Assembly (NCBI GenBank): GCA_964454685.1
Contig: CAYVTZ010000067.1
Span: 1-11,565 of the forward strand
Source: CAYVTZ01 sp964454685
GTDB taxonomy: Bacteria > Bacillota > Clostridia > Christensenellales > Christensenellaceae
Reading direction: 5' to 3'
Length of the DNA: 11,565 bases
Part shown: piece by piece, positions 1-6,943 of the stretch
Layout of the letters: each line of letters opens with the position of its first letter
How positions within the stretch are numbered: position 1 is the first letter of the stretch
The notes under the pieces: generated by a model
The model's input: the letters and a program-made list of their open reading frames with translations, nothing else
Database searches by the model: none
What the model was told of the DNA's origin: nothing
Program-made: the position numbers and the translations under genes

Positions 1-80
1 TTCACTCTGTTATTGGTATCTTTTTCTGTCCACTAAAGCGGGAATGCCTCACTTCTGATTGTAGCCATCAACCCCTCTTT

Positions 81-644
81 GTTTGACTACCCTATGAAAT
101 TACACCACTCTCAAACTAAAAAGCAGACTGGCAAATCATTTGGTGAGTTTGACTACCCTATGAAATTACACCACTCTCAAACCCACAAATTACAGCACGA
201 TTATGGGCAAGAGTTTGACTACCCTATGAAATTACACCACTCTCAAACAGGTCTTTGGTCATTATCTATTTCGCCTGTGTTTGACTACCCTATGAAATTA
301 CACCACTCTCAAACAAAAATGAATTATGATTTACCCACAACCGTGTTTGACTACCCTATGAAATTACACCACTCTCAAACACGTGTCAACCATCTTAGGA
401 GTGGCGTACTGTTTGACTACCCTATGAAATTACACCACTCTCAAACACGGATAACAAGTTATTCGATGAGCGATTCGTTTGACTACCCTATGAAATTACA
501 CCACTCTCAAACATATGATAAGCATTCCGTTGTTATCTAATTGTTTGACTACCCTATGAAATTACACCACTCTCAAACGGAGCCGCATTATCAATGTTTG
601 CTTCCATTGTTTGACTACCCTATGAAATTACACCACTCTCAAAC
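81..644 (-). CRISPR. Type II-A CRISPR array, 9 repeats and 8 spacers
   Basis: Nine identical 36-bp repeats start at 81, 147, 213, 279, 345, 411, 477, 543 and 609, each beginning GTTTGACTAC and ending CTCTCAAAC on the plus strand. The eight spacers between them (117-146, 183-212, 249-278, 315-344, 381-410, 447-476, 513-542, 579-608) are all exactly 30 bp and share no sequence with one another. The crRNA is read from the minus strand, where the repeat starts GTTTGAGAGTGG: the tracrRNA anti-repeat near cas9 is complementary to that strand, the leader and csn2 lie on that side, and the leader ends in ATTTGAG. The newest spacer is therefore 579-608 and the oldest 117-146. No repeat is degenerate, even the distal one. 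The flank at 1-80 beyond the oldest repeat shows no gene, repeat or clear terminator. Spacer targets cannot be identified from the sequence alone. Confidence 0.98.
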
Positions 645-733
645 CTCAAATTCAAGAGAAACGCCACCACAACGCGTGTACTTCACAGGATATCCCAGTG
701 CAGTTTCATTATATCACAGTGCAAAGTGCGTTA
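645..733 (-). promoter_or_regulatory. CRISPR leader with ATTTGAG anchoring sequence
   Basis: This 89-bp non-coding stretch lies between the csn2 stop and the first repeat. Read on the minus strand it ends in ATTTGAG (651 to 645) directly against the repeat. ATTTGAG is the leader-anchoring sequence recognised by Cas1-Cas2 in type II-A systems, and it fixes where new spacers enter. The leader also carries the array promoter and a pair of near-identical 13-bp direct repeats (690-702 and 711-723). Confidence 0.88.
690..723 (-). repeat. Two 13-bp direct repeats in the CRISPR leader
   Basis: ATATCCCAGTGCA (690-702) and ATATCACAGTGCA (711-723) differ at one base and start 21 bp apart, about two helical turns. 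One copy overlaps the array -10 element and the other lies next to the expected transcription start. Two further copies of the core CAGTGCA occur at 839-845 and 854-860 inside the 3' end of csn2. They could bind a regulator or an adaptation factor; that role is inference. Confidence 0.6.
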
Positions 734-737
734 TCAA
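708..737 (-). promoter_or_regulatory. Promoter for the pre-crRNA
   Basis: On the minus strand there is a perfect TATAAT (713-708) preceded by TG one base away (an extended -10). A TTGATA -35 element (737-732) lies 18 bp upstream and overlaps the last codon and stop of csn2. Transcription would start near 701, giving a leader transcript of about 57 nt before the first repeat. The array can thus be transcribed independently of the cas operon, although readthrough from csn2 is also possible. Confidence 0.7.
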
Positions 738-1408
738 TACACGATTTCGCACAAATCTTCATCAAGCAAAACCACCTTTTCCCCTGGAATCTTTTTTCGT
801 TCTGTGCTTTCCACCAGCATCATCCACAGCCCGTGTCCCAGTGCACTATCATACAGTGCACTCAGCTCTGCTTGGGTAAGATATGACTTTAATCCTACAA
901 AGACAAATATTCTTTTTTCTAAAAATTCATGTGCCGCCATCATGTATTGCAGAATCTGTTCTGCCAAATTTTCGGAGTTGCTTTCAAAGCGCACCTTCAA
1001 AATTTTAAACAACTCAGCCAAATTGAAATTCTCATCCCATTCTAAGGGTGTGTCGGTGTCCAGCAAAACGGTAGATGTATAAGAAAAAATGCTCTCCCGT
1101 AGTCGCTGCGTGGCAACATAATGCTCTTCGCTCACCGCAACGGCATCTAAATATTTATATAATCGTGACAAAAGAGTCCTTTGATTCATTTCAAAAGGCA
1201 GATAGCTTTGCACAAAATCTATATTCTTCTGAATGGAGATGATATCATTTTCCCTTGATAAGACAAATCTACCCTCCTGTCCTTCTGTTTGGCACAGCAA
1301 TTCGCGACACACGGCATAGTACACCTGTGGATTTTCCACAACCAATACCGGAACTGTTTCCCCCTCAAAGTCAAAGTGTTCCCTGCAAAGGGGATGCACC
1401 AACTTCAT
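734..1408 (-). CDS. csn2: Csn2, type II-A CRISPR adaptation protein
   Basis: Csn2 is a ring-forming, double-stranded-DNA-end-binding protein that works with Cas1, Cas2 and Cas9 in acquiring new spacers and is the marker of subtype II-A. This 224-residue protein has the usual family length (about 220). It begins MKLVHPLCREHFDF and contains the family-like central region around WDENFNLAELFKIL and the C-terminal pattern KVVLLDEDLCEIVY. The start codon overlaps the cas2 stop by ATGA, so translation is probably coupled. It is the last gene of the cas operon, next to the leader, and its stop codon lies within the -35 element of the array promoter. A double SAL motif near the C-terminus is encoded by two CAGTGCACT copies that resemble the leader repeats. 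The identity is firm from position and sequence, although Csn2 proteins vary widely. Confidence 0.92.
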   Translation of the reverse strand: MKLVHPLCREHFDFEGETVPVLVVENPQVYYAVCRELLCQTEGQEGRFVLSRENDIISIQKNIDFVQSYLPFEMNQRTLLSRLYKYLDAVAVSEEHYVATQRLRESIFSYTSTVLLDTDTPLEWDENFNLAELFKILKVRFESNSENLAEQILQYMMAAHEFLEKRIFVFVGLKSYLTQAELSALYDSALGHGLWMMLVESTERKKIPGEKVVLLDEDLCEIVY

Positions 1409-1725
1409 AAAATCACCAACCTTTCATCACTCTCCAGCACCTCTGTATGCAATTCTCCCACTAGATATTCCATATTTGCATATTGACGCTCAGTTACAGC
1501 CAGCACCTGCACAATACCTGAGGTTGGTTTGTGTTTGTGCAAGTTGCCCACCACAATTTTAGCAGCAGTTTGGTTCAGTGCGATTTTGCTATAAATGGAT
1601 TCCTGCATCATAAAAAATCCATTTTTCACCAAATATTTACGAAAACGGCGGTATTCTCGCAAATCGTCATTGGTCAATGTGGGTAAATCAAAAAACACTA
1701 ATATTCTCATATACCGATAACTCAT
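1405..1725 (-). CDS. cas2: Cas2, CRISPR adaptation subunit
   Basis: Cas2 forms the central dimer of the Cas1-Cas2 integrase that inserts new spacers at the leader end. The protein is 106 residues, with the typical ferredoxin-like first strand MRILVFFDLPT including the conserved Asp (D13), followed by a basic RRFRKYLVKNGF helix and MQESIY. It overlaps cas1 upstream and csn2 downstream by ATGA. No Shine-Dalgarno sequence is seen before its ATG, which fits translational reinitiation. An internal ATG at codon 6 (1710) would give a slightly shorter protein, but the overlap favours 1725. Confidence 0.97.
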   Translation of the reverse strand: MSYRYMRILVFFDLPTLTNDDLREYRRFRKYLVKNGFFMMQESIYSKIALNQTAAKIVVGNLHKHKPTSGIVQVLAVTERQYANMEYLVGELHTEVLESDERLVIL

Positions 1726-2588
1726 GTTTGGTAAAAGCGAATCAAGGAAATATCCCGTTCGTTGAGTGCCTCAAACACGCTTTTTACATAGACTTTGATT
1801 GCATTGGTCAAATATTGCACCCCGCCTTCCATGCGCACTTGACAATTCAGTAAATCTACCAGTGCATATTTTTCTTCTTTTTCAAACACTGCTGGCATCA
1901 TCTCCGCCACCCGCTCATCTACCAAAGGACGAAAAGGCTCCATCAAGTCGCTTCCAAGATTAAAAGGATTGTACATATTGTCATGAAAAATCCCAATTTG
2001 TGTGAAATATCCACAGGCAGATATCTCTCGATTTACCGCAGACAGCAACAAACTATATCCATAGTTAAGCGCAGCGTTTATTGGAGTTTCCTCTGTTCTC
2101 GTAAATTGCATGCCAAACAGCGCATTGAAATACACCTTTGCGGCGTGTCCTTCTCGGTTTGTGACGTCTCCAAACTCTATTTGGGTCACATACTGCTGCA
2201 ACATGAACTGTTCTGTTTTTTTAAATTTTCCAAGCAGTTCACACTGCTTTCGAATTTTTTCTGTTACAATCTCTGTCCAGATTGCCGCTTTGGCATATCC
2301 ATCCCAAGCAATTTGCATACGAACTTTTTGACTGGTGTCATGGGCGCCATAATAGGGCAGTAGCTCTGCATGTGGGTTTCGCTTTCTGTCGCAAAAAATG
2401 ACTTTGATTTTTCGTGACACCAACTCCTCCAGCAAAAAGCAAGTGATGGAAACCGCAGTGTGTTCGATCAGCAGCGTGTGCACCTCACTTAAATGGACTT
2501 TGGTGGTGGTTTCCCCGCGCACCACCAAATATCCCATTTTAAAATCCAGCTTTGCCTGTTTGGAAATCACAATCATACGCCAGCTCAT
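1722..2588 (-). CDS. cas1: Cas1, CRISPR integrase
   Basis: Cas1 is the metal-dependent integrase that joins pre-spacers to the array. At 288 residues it has the normal type II length. The active-site triad is visible: E146 in NREGHAAKVYF, H202 in GIFHDNMYNPFNL and E217 in SDLMEPFRPLVD, the last motif being characteristic of type II Cas1. The N-terminal beta domain begins MSWRMIVIS. Its start overlaps the cas9 stop by ATGA, and its stop overlaps the cas2 start the same way. No truncation or frameshift is seen. Confidence 0.98.
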   Translation of the reverse strand: MSWRMIVISKQAKLDFKMGYLVVRGETTTKVHLSEVHTLLIEHTAVSITCFLLEELVSRKIKVIFCDRKRNPHAELLPYYGAHDTSQKVRMQIAWDGYAKAAIWTEIVTEKIRKQCELLGKFKKTEQFMLQQYVTQIEFGDVTNREGHAAKVYFNALFGMQFTRTEETPINAALNYGYSLLLSAVNREISACGYFTQIGIFHDNMYNPFNLGSDLMEPFRPLVDERVAEMMPAVFEKEEKYALVDLLNCQVRMEGGVQYLTNAIKVYVKSVFEALNERDISLIRFYQT

Positions 2589-5500
2589 AATCCCAGCAGG
2601 TTGGGAGATAGGGTTTCAAACAAACCGGTAACCGAACGGTCTGCCAACGCAATAGATTTTACATGAAATGTATTGTTGGACAGGCCTAAGTTATGTTGAA
2701 TAATGAAGCTACTCTTACTCCCCCCGATGCGTGTCATGTCACACCCTCCTGCACGCCCTGCTTTGAAGATGGATACCACTTCTTTTAGTGTGGCGCACTG
2801 CTCGAACAGCGAAAGCGCAAGAAATTGCTCTCTGCCCTCTGTCAGCATTGTTTTTGTGGATGAAAAAAACGTTGCATATACGCTATTCGTTAATTTCTCA
2901 TTCAGCAAATCGTAGAATTGCCGGTTTCGTTCCTGTGTGATTCCAAAAAACCGTTGCACATCCTCTGTGCTGCGTTCCTGCGCATTTTCTTTGGAAATAT
3001 AGGATAGTAACGACTTTGCATACCGCTCCCATTCCGGGGCAACCGCAAGCTGCATGGCATTGCTCAAAACAAATTGATTTCCCGTTTTACTGCGCAAATA
3101 CGCATAGGCACCGTCAAAGCACAGCATGGTCCCCGCTTTTATCTTTCTGCCATTGAGCAATACTTGTGGATTTATTAATTTCGGTTCATGAACCTCCTTC
3201 AGGTAACGCAGGGTGTCCTCTTGCTCCTGTTTGAATTTTTTTGCATACACCAAGTCCACCGGAACCAGTGAAATACATTTTTTACCCTTTTTGTCCTCAT
3301 GCTTCACCAAAAGGAAGTATGACGCCGATAGTTTATTATATCCCCCATACAGCTTAATAACGCAGTGTTCCTGCTCTTTTATCGCAAGCTGTCCTTTTCC
3401 GGCACGGACAATGTTTTCATCGGATAGTTTTCCCTTGCTTTCGGTTTGATACCGCGTGAAATTCACATTGCTTTTTCTCATCATCCGTTGCACGGTGAGC
3501 GCGGTTTTTTGCTCGACATCTCCCGTGGCAATCCACGCCGTACACGCGCCGCGCGCAACATCACGTTTGAAAATGGATTTGACGTTGATGCTGTATTTGT
3601 CCTTGGCTTCGCGCAAGAAATTTCGCGGATTTTTAGTGAACATGGTGTCGTACACATTCCCTACCACAATATTCAAATATGCGTCCTTTGCATGGTGATT
3701 GTCGTTGATTTCGCGGCACTTCACCAGTGCATCCGCATCTTCATAATAGTTGCAATTTTCGCGCTTGTCGCCATGCTTTGCGTGATGCAAAATTTCACCG
3801 AATGCGTTTCTGAATTCGCTGACCAAGCCCGCTTTCACGCAAACAATTTCCGTTTCGGGATAGTGCTCCTCCAGCAACTGCTTCACCGCCTTGGCAGACT
3901 GGCGGGTCTCCACTAATTGCCGATTGATAAACCCACTCAGTTCCTCCTCAGAAAAGCTTGTTGTGCGCATCAACCGTTTCAGTTTTTCGTCACTCACCAG
4001 CCGCTCATGTTTGCTACCACAACCGTGGAGCATTCTCCAGTATTGTGACATATTTTTTCGAATCTCAACGTCAATAGGATATGTGTCTGTTTTTCTGCCA
4101 TTGGCTTCACGTTTCACCAACACCCGATTATCCATGCTGTCATCCTTCACTTTTGACTGGGGGAAAATATGGTCGATATCCCATTTGTTTCCGCTTTTGG
4201 GGTTTAAGATATCTGCCAGTTCGATCTTCTCTCCAGTATACATACATTTCCCAAGCTGTGCATAGTAAAGATATAGTCTGTCGCTTTGCAAACGGCTTTC
4301 CTCTTGGGATTCCAAACTTTGCAATATTTCTCCAGTCACTTTGCCTAATTTGTATCGTTCCAATAACGCTGCTTTGCGTGATTTTGTACGCTTTCCTTTT
4401 TCGCCGCCGCCTCTCGCCATTTCCAAGAATATTTTCTTGGGCGGGTGGTGCATGATTTTGGTGATTTCTTGCACCATCGCAAGTACGCGCTGCACTTGTC
4501 GCTTTACTGTGCCGGATAGATACAAGGAGTCCAACTTCTCGTCTAGTTTTAGAGGATGTTCGGCAAAGTAGGCCTCGTTAAGATCACGAATTTTTTCCTG
4601 TATTCCAAATGCATCCGTGGTAATAATCTGCATCAGATTTGCGTTTGTACATTGCATCACATCTATCACACACCGTGCCTCGCCCACTTCGTCTGGCGTA
4701 TATATTTCTTTCAGCAACTTTTTGGAAATACGTCCCCAATCTTGATAGCGCAGGGCAAGAATGGATCGCATTTCTTGAGGTGATAATTGAGGATAGTTTT
4801 CCTCCATCCATTGCAGCAGCGTAATGCTCTCTTTGCCAAACAACGTGAGATAATAAATAATCTGTTCTGCATCAGCCTCGGTAAGCCGCCCATCGCTGAG
4901 GAAGGGTTTGAAGTCGTGATGAGCCTGATATCTTGTTTTAATATCCTCGTCTACACCGCTTAAAACGTCACCACGTTCAATATAATTTTCCTTTAATAAG
5001 TAATCGAAAATGCTTTTCTTAGTAATTCTTTTCTGCTGTTTTTCAAACAGGTTGATAATGATTTCTTGTTTCAGTTCCACAGAAATCGGCACATCATTTA
5101 TTTTCAGCGGGTTCAGTTCATTCAAAAGCATATATTTCTCATACAGCAACGAACTTTTAGGGAGCACATCCTCTCCGAACAGTACGCTACATTTGCAGGT
5201 CATGCGCCTTATAAAGGCGTCTCTGCTGCCCTCCAAATCTATCATTTGGTTGAAGTTCCAAGGGTAGATATGCTTGTTTTCACCATGCTCGGTACGCTTT
5301 AACCATGCAAACGAGCTGTCTTGCTGCGTTCTTGCAAGAGGTCCCACATAGTATGGAATACGAAATTTGAACAATTCCAATATTTTCTCAGATACAGAAA
5401 ACCCTTCTTCGTCCCTCTGCGTTAAAAACCGGTGATGCTTTTCTGCATTTTCCAAAATCCTGCGCAGTTCGTGCAAATATAATTGATACGGAATCACCGC

Positions 5501-6790
5501 ATTGTCCTTCGTTTTTTGTTTTGGCAAGAAACGCTTCTCCTCCACATCCTCCATCATTCCCTGATAAACGGGCAAGTCTGCCTGCTCGATGCGCCCCGCG
5601 TATTTTGACAATATTGCCTTTAGCGTGCCACAGAATTCTTCTTGCGTACATGTCACATACGCTGTTCCCTTCTTGGTCTGATACGCTAATTCATTCACAT
5701 AGGCAGCATAATTCGGTGGTGCATTCTTGCCGCATAGTTCCTCTGTCAAGCGGCTTGAAAAAAGCACTTTATAATCATACTTTGTACCATACTTACGCAC
5801 GATTTTCTTTAGATTATCCAGTTCCTTTTCATGCTGTTCATAGATGCGCACCTTAACTTCTGAGATGCTCTGTGTACCATCCATCAGCTCTGCTAATACC
5901 GACCAGTCAAAGATTGCCTTGGCATATCGCAAAAGCGCAAAACGTTCCTGTAATTCACCTTCATACTTTTGCTGAATATTCTCAAAATCATCTCTCAAGG
6001 TAACCTTGGCAGTTTTCTCAATATCATCATCCCGAAACACATCGCATAGCCGCACGCTACTCCCGCAAAGCAAGCCTACCAACGCCTTTTCCTGTGCTGT
6101 TGGCTTTAAACCTCGGGTAACCGCTTCAATCACGATGGCATTTTTACCTTTCAGCCCAATTTTTTTGCTTTTTAGTGCGTTTTGAATGCTTGTTGCATCC
6201 GAAATACTCCAATCTAAACACAACTCGCTTTCAAGATAGCCGCAAAAGTCCTTGAACACAGCACCAAACCGCAATAATTCCTGCAAATTATTCACATCCA
6301 CATTGGAAAGAAAATGCCCGCGATGCGTAACTAGGTAATGAATTGCCAGATACACCAACCGGATGTCTGTTGGGCTATCATTCGTAGCTAATTCTCGAAT
6401 CAGGTGAAATATCGTAGGGTAGTGCTCGTGATACTCGATATCCGTGAAATCAGGGTCACAAAACAGAGAAAATTTTACATTGCTTTCCTTATGATCCAAA
6501 TGCTTCCAGCTTTCTTTTAGGCGCAGAAAGAAGGTTGCATCTATTTTCTCAATTTCGCCGCAAAAAAACTGTTCTAAGATACGGCTTCTCCACTTTTTTC
6601 GCGTATTTCTTCTACGGGAAGTTCTCTTAGCACGCCGCTCTTGTGCGTCTTGCGCTTCTTCAAAGGAATGCACCGACCACATCGCCTTTTTATTACATCG
6701 CAATAATCGGTAATTTGTATCCGTTACAGCCATTCCTACTGTGTTAGTCCCTCCGTCAATTCCTAAGTAGTAATCTACCGATTTTTTCAC
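2585..6790 (-). CDS. cas9: Cas9, type II-A RNA-guided endonuclease
   Basis: Cas9 is the dual-RNA-guided nuclease that cuts target DNA; in type II-A it also takes part in spacer selection. From the GTG at 6790 it has 1401 residues, close to SpCas9 (1368). Visible in order: RuvC-I LGIDGGTNTVG (D12), arginine-rich bridge helix about 52-72, REC lobe about 75-720, RuvC-II IFLEMARG (E790), HNH with DIDHIFPQS (H874) and the SpCas9 N863-equivalent N897, RuvC-III HHAKDAYLN (H1033, D1036), then the C-terminal PAM-interacting region with IGGSKSS and SVTGLFETL near the end. All catalytic residues are present. GTG was chosen because AAAGGAG lies nine bases upstream and it yields the family-like N-terminus MKKSVDYYLGIDGG. 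The in-frame ATG at 6820 has no ribosome binding site and lies in the tracrRNA -10 element. It is the first gene of the operon. The PAM cannot be read from the sequence. Confidence 0.97.
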   Translation of the reverse strand: MKKSVDYYLGIDGGTNTVGMAVTDTNYRLLRCNKKAMWSVHSFEEAQDAQERRAKRTSRRRNTRKKWRSRILEQFFCGEIEKIDATFFLRLKESWKHLDHKESNVKFSLFCDPDFTDIEYHEHYPTIFHLIRELATNDSPTDIRLVYLAIHYLVTHRGHFLSNVDVNNLQELLRFGAVFKDFCGYLESELCLDWSISDATSIQNALKSKKIGLKGKNAIVIEAVTRGLKPTAQEKALVGLLCGSSVRLCDVFRDDDIEKTAKVTLRDDFENIQQKYEGELQERFALLRYAKAIFDWSVLAELMDGTQSISEVKVRIYEQHEKELDNLKKIVRKYGTKYDYKVLFSSRLTEELCGKNAPPNYAAYVNELAYQTKKGTAYVTCTQEEFCGTLKAILSKYAGRIEQADLPVYQGMMEDVEEKRFLPKQKTKDNAVIPYQLYLHELRRILENAEKHHRFLTQRDEEGFSVSEKILELFKFRIPYYVGPLARTQQDSSFAWLKRTEHGENKHIYPWNFNQMIDLEGSRDAFIRRMTCKCSVLFGEDVLPKSSLLYEKYMLLNELNPLKINDVPISVELKQEIIINLFEKQQKRITKKSIFDYLLKENYIERGDVLSGVDEDIKTRYQAHHDFKPFLSDGRLTEADAEQIIYYLTLFGKESITLLQWMEENYPQLSPQEMRSILALRYQDWGRISKKLLKEIYTPDEVGEARCVIDVMQCTNANLMQIITTDAFGIQEKIRDLNEAYFAEHPLKLDEKLDSLYLSGTVKRQVQRVLAMVQEITKIMHHPPKKIFLEMARGGGEKGKRTKSRKAALLERYKLGKVTGEILQSLESQEESRLQSDRLYLYYAQLGKCMYTGEKIELADILNPKSGNKWDIDHIFPQSKVKDDSMDNRVLVKREANGRKTDTYPIDVEIRKNMSQYWRMLHGCGSKHERLVSDEKLKRLMRTTSFSEEELSGFINRQLVETRQSAKAVKQLLEEHYPETEIVCVKAGLVSEFRNAFGEILHHAKHGDKRENCNYYEDADALVKCREINDNHHAKDAYLNIVVGNVYDTMFTKNPRNFLREAKDKYSINVKSIFKRDVARGACTAWIATGDVEQKTALTVQRMMRKSNVNFTRYQTESKGKLSDENIVRAGKGQLAIKEQEHCVIKLYGGYNKLSASYFLLVKHEDKKGKKCISLVPVDLVYAKKFKQEQEDTLRYLKEVHEPKLINPQVLLNGRKIKAGTMLCFDGAYAYLRSKTGNQFVLSNAMQLAVAPEWERYAKSLLSYISKENAQERSTEDVQRFFGITQERNRQFYDLLNEKLTNSVYATFFSSTKTMLTEGREQFLALSLFEQCATLKEVVSIFKAGRAGGCDMTRIGGSKSSFIIQHNLGLSNNTFHVKSIALADRSVTGLFETLSPNLLGL

Positions 6791-6806
6791 CTTGCAATTC
6801 TCCTTT
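6788..6806 (-). promoter_or_regulatory. Ribosome binding site that sets the cas9 GTG start
   Basis: On the minus strand AAAGGAG (6806-6800) is followed after nine bases by GTG (6790-6788). The alternative ATG at 6820 lacks any purine-rich site upstream (the bases before it read CTCCCTACTTGA). The GTG is therefore the better supported start of cas9. Confidence 0.8.
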
Positions 6807-6820
6807 CGTTGTGTTATCAT
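6792..6820 (+). promoter_or_regulatory. Promoter of the tracrRNA
   Basis: TTGCAA (6792-6797) and TATCAT (6815-6820) are separated by exactly 17 bp and match the sigma-70 consensus at 4 and 5 of 6 positions. The predicted start is about 6827, just before the anti-repeat. The promoter overlaps the ribosome binding site and 5' leader of cas9 on the other strand. Confidence 0.65.
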
Positions 6821-6847
6821 TCAAGTAGGGAGTGACTACCCTACGAA

Positions 6848-6856
6848 ATTACACCA
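6848..6856 (-). promoter_or_regulatory. Candidate extended -10 promoter of the cas operon
   Basis: Minus-strand TGGTGTAAT matches an extended -10 (TG, one base, then TGTAAT, 5 of 6 to consensus). It would start transcription near 6841, about 50 nt before the cas9 GTG. No good -35 element lies 17 bp upstream. The element sits inside the DNA of the tracrRNA anti-repeat, so it is also present in every CRISPR repeat. The assignment is tentative; it is the best match seen upstream of cas9. Confidence 0.35.
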
Positions 6857-6916
6857 CAAGTTCAAATAAGATTTATTCGAAATCGCTGGTTAAACCAGCC
6901 GCACTGTGTGTGCATC

Positions 6917-6942
6917 AGCCATGATTCATTCATGGCTTTTTT
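6917..6942 (+). terminator. Intrinsic terminator of the tracrRNA
   Basis: An 8-bp stem AGCCATGA (6917-6924) / TCATGGCT (6930-6937) with a 5-base loop is followed by a run of six T (6937-6942). It also serves as the last hairpin of the tracrRNA. Confidence 0.9.
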
Positions 6943-6943
6943 A

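Larger units (their letters stand above)
6827..6943 (+). ncRNA. tracrRNA
   Basis: The tracrRNA base-pairs with each crRNA repeat to make the RNase III substrate and the guide scaffold for Cas9. The anti-repeat (about 6833-6867) matches the repeat at 24 of 25 positions over 6833-6857; the mismatch is at 6844. It then has the AAGU bulge (6858-6861) opposite GA of the crRNA, and a lower stem UCAAAU (6862-6867) pairing GUUUGA. This is the same layout as SpCas9. A nexus hairpin follows (GATTT 6870-6874 / AAATC 6880-6884), then a hairpin at 6885-6899 (GCTGGT / ACCAGC), a small hairpin at 6901-6913 (GCAC / GTGC) and a terminator hairpin. It lies upstream of and opposite to cas9, as in Streptococcus pyogenes. 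The 5' end is inferred from the promoter. Confidence 0.93.

Noticed and set aside
1..80. Possible gene end or insertion-sequence remnant left of the array
   Set aside because: A minus-strand frame ending in SGQKKIPITE is too short to assign. No inverted repeats or family motif were seen.
79..879. Plus-strand open frames across the CRISPR array (79-540 and 541-879) encoding a repeated FDYPMKLHHSQT peptide
   Set aside because: The 66-bp repeat-plus-spacer period is a multiple of three, so the repeat stays in frame without a stop. There is no ribosome binding site, and the strand is antisense to the crRNA.
3446..3916. Long plus-strand open frames inside cas9 (for example 3446-3916, 3891-4265, 4081-4455)
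   Set aside because: They are antisense to intact cas9 codons, carry no recognisable domains and have no ribosome binding sites.
6791..6820. ATG at 6820 as the cas9 start
   Set aside because: It has no ribosome binding site, lies in the tracrRNA -10 element, and adds ten residues unlike Cas9 N-termini. The GTG at 6790 has AAAGGAG at good spacing.
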